Assembly (NCBI GenBank): GCA_947359465.1
Contig: OX375873.1
Coordinates: 59,429,573 to 59,493,572 of the forward strand
Length of the DNA stretch: 64,000 nt
Direction of reading: 5' to 3'
Source: Metellina segmentata
Taxonomy: Eukaryota; Arthropoda; Arachnida; Araneae; Tetragnathidae
Numbering within the stretch: the stretch's first letter is position 1; each line of letters opens with the position of its first letter. Under the pieces are notes generated by a model, which saw only the letters and a program-made list of their open reading frames with translations, made no database searches and had not been told where the DNA came from. The translations under genes and the position numbers were made by a program. Positions 57,973-64,000 of the stretch are shown here, piece by piece.

Positions 57973-60039
57973 AGGTTTGTCTAAGACTTTATTTTCTACA
58001 TTAAATTTGTCTACCAGATTTAAGAGTTTAAGATATCCACGTGTTCTTTAGTAATAACAATAGAAAAATTAAAGAGCTCCTTCTTATACACTGAAACTTT
58101 TCGCATTTTCTAACGTCAAGTAGTGTTAAAGAAACCTAGTTTAAGTTGGTCATGTTTTGTCTTAATCTTGGTTTATTAGTTAGGTTTACTCACTAAAAAA
58201 TCACAGTAGATTATATATTTTTTTAATTCGCTGATTTGTTAGTGTATTTAGTTTAAACGTTCCTAATACCTTTTTATCGATTGCATTAATGAAATTGTTT
58301 TTCGGGAAACTTCTACAAATTAACCCATCATATTTTTTGCATACAAGACAAATAGGTCAGCTGCCAACAATGTACCACACATAATAGAACTTTTGTACGT
58401 TTAAAATCATTCATACTCTGATATATACCTATTCGATAATTATACTTAGAACAACGCGTATCTTAACATTTTGTTGTTAAATTTGTTATAAATTATTTTG
58501 GTATAGAATGAGCAATTAATAAAAGTATGACGGTAGCTATATATCGAGTCAAATTCAATGAGCATTTTGTATTTTCTGAAAGTAGTGACCTATCTGCAGC
58601 ATAGTCATTGTCTTAGATTAGATACACGATTTCTTACAGCGCTATTTATAAAAGACAAATTAAGTTTGTGGAACGAATAGAGATGAAAGTACATAGACTA
58701 CCAAGAAACTTCTTTCTTTATTAGGAAAGTCCCTCCCCATTCCCTTATTTTCATTAAATTCTTCCAAGAAATTATTAGTTCCTTTCTTTATTAAAAAAAA
58801 TTGCAATCGCTGAACATATTGCAAAATTCACGATTCTTTTTTATTTAAGCTTTTTTTCTTAAATACGATACTCGTACGCATGACCAATTTGTCGCATGAT
58901 TAAAGGTTTTCTATGCAAGTTGATTTTAATATGGGAAAAATATCTAATGCAGAGTATATAAGTGAACAGATTTATGAGTGTGGTAGGATTATGAAAGTTT
59001 ATAAACAAAGCGGGCAAAGTGTATTAGTTTGAAAATGTAGGGAAGAGATTGGAGATGATGTTGACTTTATGGGAAAATTGTTTTTCAAACAGCGAAATTC
59101 ACTGTGGGACTAATGTATAACTACTTTGAAACATGAAACAACATATAATGTCCCTAAAACAAGTGAACATGATGCAATTGATGTTGACCTTTCGACATTA
59201 ATTTGGTTAAAAGACATATGTGAATTTTAGTCAAGCATTTAATTGAAAATATGAACTAACTTATAAAGAGCATATGAAATACTGATTTTATGTGGGATAA
59301 TAATTTTATTTTGGTCTGAGATACGAAACGTGAATATAGATTTTTATATTCAGTATAAATGGATTTAAACAGAAGAATAAAATGGCGGTAACAGGGCTCC
59401 CATTAATAGCTTTAAGCTTTAACAAATAGATGGAATGTGATAGTTCATAATAAATCAAGTAATATTAGTTTCTGTAGAGATAACAAAAACAAAAAATAAC
59501 AAATTTTTCAAACAAAAAATAAATTTCCCCAATTCTGAACACAAATGAAAAATACTTCGCTCAGGCTGAGTTATTCCATCATGTAAGAATGTCATGATAA
59601 TTTAGGCTTGTGTGTATGCATGTCCTCTTAAAAGCGTTTAACTGATAAAAAATACCTGAAAAATTCACGAATAGCTAAAACAAAGTGACGCGGAAAATAG
59701 CACTGTAAAATTATTTTTAAAAATATTTACTTTTCAGCCACCTAATTGGCATCGTTATCGCATCCATTGTATGTCACCTATTTGACTGATTCTTTTTATT
59801 AATCTCAGAGTGCAAGCTCTTTGATGTTTGTGATTGTCCCAGTTAAAAATAACGACGACACCCAATAGTTGCTGCTTTAGAAATAGTCATTCAGTTCGCT
59901 TCTTGTTCTGCCGAGGATCTCATATTTTAACACCCTTAAATGCGTGTTTTATATTCTCAGCCTGTTCAAGAATATGATACTACTTTTTTCAACATGGCTT
60001 TCAAAAAAATCAGAAATTAACCTTCCTAAACTTAAGAAA
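57973..60039. other. A+T-rich, nothing recognised
   Basis: No repeats, element ends or convincing frames. Confidence 0.45.
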
Positions 60040-60360
60040 GAGCCTCAGTGTACCAGTTGATAGAGTCGGGTATTACAAATCGAAGGGTTGAAAGTTCGGA
60101 AGTCATTCCAACCAACGTCGGTAGTGTGCGTGGGAGATGACGCACGTTAAATCTGCAGTGACCTCAAATGTTCTCACCTTGGCGTGATGTGGTCATTTGA
60201 GAGGGGGTGTTGACCTCTTCAAAATACCACAGTTCAAAATAAGCTGTCCTCGGATATTTCCCTTCGGTGTGTATCTGGGAGAGTTGCCAATAGATCGTAG
60301 TGATGTTCCAGTGAGAACAGTGCAACCATCTGCCTAGAGAAGACGTCATTGACAAAAAAT
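60040..60360 (+). mobile_element. Degenerate tRNA-derived SINE
   Basis: The head cagtgtaccagttgatagag with gaaagttcggaag is a decayed tRNA-like region. The body keeps gacctcaaatgttctcacct, gtcctcggatatttcccttc and gttgccaatag in the same order as the copies at 37.4 and 38.2 kb. Confidence 0.65.
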
Positions 60361-60479
60361 ACTGCAGTATATCTTCCAATGAAAATATGAAGACATAATA
60401 TGAAGTATCATAAACCGATTTAACTCGAACCCTACTTCGTTATCACTATTGGTGGTCGTATCGCCAAGTTATACCATGA

Positions 60480-60660
60480 TCAGAAAAACTGACTAGTTCT
60501 CGATGGACGAGATACCTCGTCATGATGAAGAAGTCTGACCAGATTTTGATCTCACCATCAACTAAAAAATTGCAATAACTTGACAATTCGACGTCTCACT
60601 ATTAGCAAAATTGGTCAAATCTTCTTTAACGAGATATTTCATCGAAAACACACTGAGGGT
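60480..60660. repeat. Diverged palindromic gacgagata-c-tcgtc motif cluster
   Basis: ggacgagatacctcgtcatg at about 60503 is an almost perfect palindrome (one change from gacgagatatctcgtc). It is followed by tctgaccagattttgat and acgagatatttcatcg (about 60629). The block directly precedes the satellite founder segment. Confidence 0.6.
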
Positions 60661-60823
60661 TAACATTTATAACATAAATTGCCTTATTACCTACAACGGG
60701 GAACACTCTAAGGCGCTTCCTGAAACCGGAACAGGAGCCATCATCGGAATAGAAGTCGACGACAGCCATCGTTCATTCCAAAATTGCCAAACTTTCAAGG
60801 TGTTGTTCTTAATTTTTTCCAAC
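60661..60823 (+). repeat. Diverged founder-like half unit of the satellite
   Basis: From about 60736, gccatcatcggaatagaagt, then ccatcgttcattccaaaatt and aaggtgttgttcttaatttt match the second half of the satellite monomer with scattered differences. Upstream of that, 60661-60710 matches the dispersed repeat at 57182. The array therefore grades into an ordinary dispersed repeat on its left. Confidence 0.7.
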
Positions 60824-63800
60824 GGAATTGATCCTTGACTATTTTCTAATGTCCGTTGTGTCACTCCAGTATGACGTGAATTCAGTTCTCCCTGTCATAT
60901 ATGCCATTATGGGAACAGTAGTTTCCTACCCAAACTCTCCCTACCGAAATGCCATCATCGGAACAGTAGTCCCCGGCAGTCATCGTTCATTCCAAAATTG
61001 TCCAAAATTTCAAGGCGTTGTCCTTAATTTTTTCCTACGTAATTGATCATTAACTGTTTTCTATCGGCCGTTGTGTCACTCCAGTGTGACGTGAATTCAA
61101 CTCTCCCTGTCGTATATGCCATCATCGGAACAATAGTACCCGGCAGTCATCGTTCATTCCAAAATTGTCCAAAATGCCAAGGTGTTGTCCTTAATTTTTT
61201 CCTACGGAATTGATCCTTGACTTTTTTCTATCGGCCGTTGTGTCACTCCAGTGTGACGTGAATTCAACTCTCCCTGTCGTATATGCCATATAGGAACAGT
61301 AGTACCCTACCCTAACTCTCCCTACCGAAATGCCATCATCGGAACAGTAGTCCCCAGCAGCCATCGTTCATACCAAAACTGTCCAAAATTTCATGGTGTT
61401 GTCCTTAATTTTTTTCTACGGAATTGATCCTTGACTGTTTTTTTTTGGCCGTTGTGTCTCTCCAGTGTGACGTGAATTCAACTCTCCCTGTCATATATGC
61501 CATTATGGGAACAGTGGTCTCCTACCCAAACTCTCCCTACCGAAATGCCATCATCGGAACAGTAGTCCCCGGCAGTCATCGTTCATTCCAAAATTGTCCA
61601 AAATTTCAAGGCGTTGTCCTTAATTTTTTCCTACGTAATTGATCATTAACTGTTTTCTATCGGCCGTAGTGTCACTCCAGTGTGACGTGAATTCAACTCT
61701 CCCTGTCGTATATGCCATCATCGGAACAATAGTACCCGGCAGTCATCGTTCATTCCAAAATTGTCCAAAATGCCAAGGTGTTGTCCTTAATTTTTTCCTA
61801 CGGAATTGATCCTTGACTTTTTTCTATCGGCCGTTGTGTCACTCCAGTGTGACGTGAATTCAACTCTCCCTGTCGTATGTGCCATATAGGAACAGTAGTA
61901 CCCTACCCTAACTCTCCCTACCGAAATGCCATCATCGGAACAGTAGTCCCCAGCAGCCATCGTTCATACCAAAACTGTCCAAAATTTCAAGGTGTTGTCC
62001 TTAATTTTTTTCTACGGAATTGATCCTTGACTGTTTTCTTTTGGAAGTTGTGTCACTCCAGTGTGACGTGAATTCAACTCTCCCTGTCATATATGCCATT
62101 ATGGGAACAGTAGTTTCCTACCCAAACTCTCCCTACCGAAATGCCATCATCGGAACAGTAGTCCCCGGCAGTCATCGTTCATTCCAAAATTGTCCAAAAT
62201 TTCAAGGCGTTGTCCTTAATTTTTTCCTACGTAATTGATCATTAACTGTTTTCTATCGGCCGTTGTGTCACTCCAGTGTGACGTGAATTCAACTCTCCCT
62301 GTCGTATATGCCATCATCGGAACAATAGTACCCGGCAGTCATCGTTCATTAAAAAATTGTCCAAAATGCCAAGGTGTTGTCCTTAATTTTTTCCTACGGA
62401 ATTGATCCTTGACTTTTTTCTATCGGCCGTTGTGTCACTCCAGTGTGACGTGAATTCAACTCTCCCTGTCGTATATGCCATATAGGAACAGTAGTACCCT
62501 ACCCTAACTCTCCCTACCGAAATGCCATCATCGGAACAGTAGTCCCCAGCAGCCATCGTTCATACCAAAACTGTCCAAAATTTCAAGGTGTTGTCCTTAA
62601 TTTTTTTCTACGGAATTGATCCTTGACTGTTTTTTTTGGCCGTTGTGTCTCTCCAGTGTGACGTGAATTCAACTCTCCCTGTCATATATGCCATTATGGG
62701 AACAGTGGTCTCCTACCCAAACTCTCCCTACCGAAATGCCATCATCGGAACAGTAGTCCCCGGCAGTCATCGTTCATTCCAAAATTGTCCAAAATTTCAA
62801 GGCGTTGTCCTTAATTTTTTCCTACGTAATTGATCATTAACTGTTTTCTATCGGCCGTAGTGTCACTCCAGTGTGACGTGAATTCAACTCTCCCTGTCGT
62901 ATATGCCATCATCGGAACAATAGTACCCGGCAGTCATCGTTCATTCCAAAATTGTCCAAAATGCCAAGGTGTTGTCCTTAATTTTTTCCTACGGAATTGA
63001 TCCTTGACTTTTTTCTATCGGCCGTTGTGTCACTCCAGTGTGACGTGAATTCAACTCTCCCTGTCGTATGTGCCATATAGGAACAGTAGTACCCTACCCT
63101 AACTCTCCCTACCGAAATGCCATCATCGGAACAGTAGTCCCCAGCAGCCATCGTTCATACCAAAACTGTCCAAAATTTCAAGGTGTTGTCCTTAATTTTT
63201 TTCTACGGAATTGATCCTTGACTGTTTTCTTTTGGCCGTTGTGTCACTCCAGTGTGACGTGAATTCAACTCTCCCTGTCATATATGCCATTATGGGAACA
63301 GTAGTCTCCTACCCAAACTCTCCCTACCGAAATGCCATCATCGGAACAGTAGTCCCCGGCAGTCATCGTTCATTCCAAAATTGTCCAAAATTTCAAGGCG
63401 CTGTCCTTAATTTTTTCCTACGTAATTGATCATTGACTGTTTTCTATCGGCCGTTGTGTCACTCCAGTGTGACGTGAATTCAACTCGCCCTGTCGTATAT
63501 GCCATCATCGGAACAATAGTACCCGGCTGTCATCGTTCATTCCAAAATTGTCCAAAATGCCAAGGTGTTGTCCTTAATTTTTTCCTACGGAATTGATCCT
63601 TGACTTTTTTCTATCGGCCGTTGTGTCACTCCAGTGTGACGTGAATTCAACTCTCCCTGTCGTATATGCCATATAGGAACAGTAGTACCCTACCCTAACT
63701 CTCCCTACCGAAATGCCATCATCGGAACAGTAGTCCCCAGCAGCCATCGTTCATACCAAAACTGTCCAAAATTTCAAGGTGTTGTCCTTAATTTTTTTCT

Positions 63801-64000
63801 ACGGAATTGATCCTTGACTGTTTTTTTTTGGCCGTTGTGTCACTCCAGTGTGACGTGAATTCAACTCTCCCTGTCATATATGCCATTATGGGAACAGTAG
63901 TCTCCTACCCAAACTCTCCCTACCGAAATGTCATCATCGGAACAGTAGTCCCCGGCAGTCATCGTTCATTCCAAAATTGTCCAAAATTTCAAGGCGTTGT
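60824..64000 (+). repeat. Satellite array with 596 bp three-part higher-order unit
   Basis: Each higher-order unit has three sub-units: A (215 bp), B (167 bp) and C (214 bp), each beginning g(g/t)aattgatc(c/a)tt. A starts at 60824, 61420, 62016, 62612, 63207 and 63803. B starts at 61039, 61635, 62231, 62826 and 63422. C starts at 61206, 61802, 62398, 62993 and 63589. B lacks a ~48 bp block (roughly ctaccc.aactctccctaccg to agtagtcccc) that A and C carry, itself partly a duplication of the neighbouring gccatcatcggaaca segment. Copies of the same sub-unit in different periods are almost identical, while A, B and C differ clearly. Five complete units are present, and the sixth runs off the window. 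The ~72-codon open frames in every A start at TTG, end within the unit and are not genes. Confidence 0.97.

Noticed and set aside
60824..63429. Repeated ~72-codon open frames in each satellite period as a multigene family
   Set aside because: They begin at TTG rather than ATG, recur only because the satellite repeats, end at the sub-unit border and show no domain. They are by-products of the array.

Overview
This is a non-coding, strongly A+T-rich eukaryotic window. I found no gene I can name and no rRNA or functional tRNA gene. What can be recognised is nearly all transposable-element debris and tandem repeats. The mix (Tc1/mariner, hAT, piggyBac, a Helitron helicase relic, a solo LTR, tRNA-headed SINEs) fits an arthropod. 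The Tc1 transposase at 55.0-56.1 kb closely resembles, from memory, a family very abundant in orb-weaving spiders, so a spider is my best guess. That is inference, not proof.

Layout. 0-1.3 kb: a complete mariner-like element with TA target duplication and a transposase broken mostly at homopolymers. 1.3-7.2 kb: unassigned sequence plus three diverged copies of a ~530 bp repeat, the third apparently split by a ~680 bp insertion. 7.2-8.55 kb: a non-autonomous hAT-like element with 8 bp target duplication. 11.0-11.4 kb: a 25 bp minisatellite. 12.96-13.79 kb: an 831 bp piggyBac deletion derivative between TTAA sites. 18.7 kb: a cluster of palindromic GACGAGATATCTCGTC-type motifs. 23.5-24.9 kb: Tc1 element A. 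25-37 kb: mostly featureless A+T-rich DNA with scattered SINE copies.

37.3-39.0 kb: two SINEs and a 166 bp tandem duplication. 41.0-44.6 kb: a 3.56 kb DNA transposon with ~145 bp terminal inverted repeats, a cluster of hairpins obeying one loop rule, a 185 bp tandem repeat and a decayed transposase of a family I cannot name. 45.4-45.9 kb: a 257 bp tandem duplication. 47.0-48.4 kb: a 5'-truncated piggyBac relic. 51.07-51.30 kb: a solo LTR with a perfect 5 bp target duplication, followed by a 70 bp tandem repeat. 54.2-54.5 kb: Helitron helicase C-terminus. 54.9-56.3 kb: Tc1 element B. 60.8-64.0 kb: a highly homogeneous satellite with a three-part 596 bp higher-order unit, running off the window edge.

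No genes act together here; the regions are related by mobile-element history. The most interesting items are the hairpin-bearing long-TIR transposon (41.0-44.6 kb) and the higher-order satellite with its apparent founder copies (57.2 and 60.7 kb). A few short open stretches (15.0, 33.1, 46.5 kb) could be exons or retropseudogenes, but I cannot assign them.
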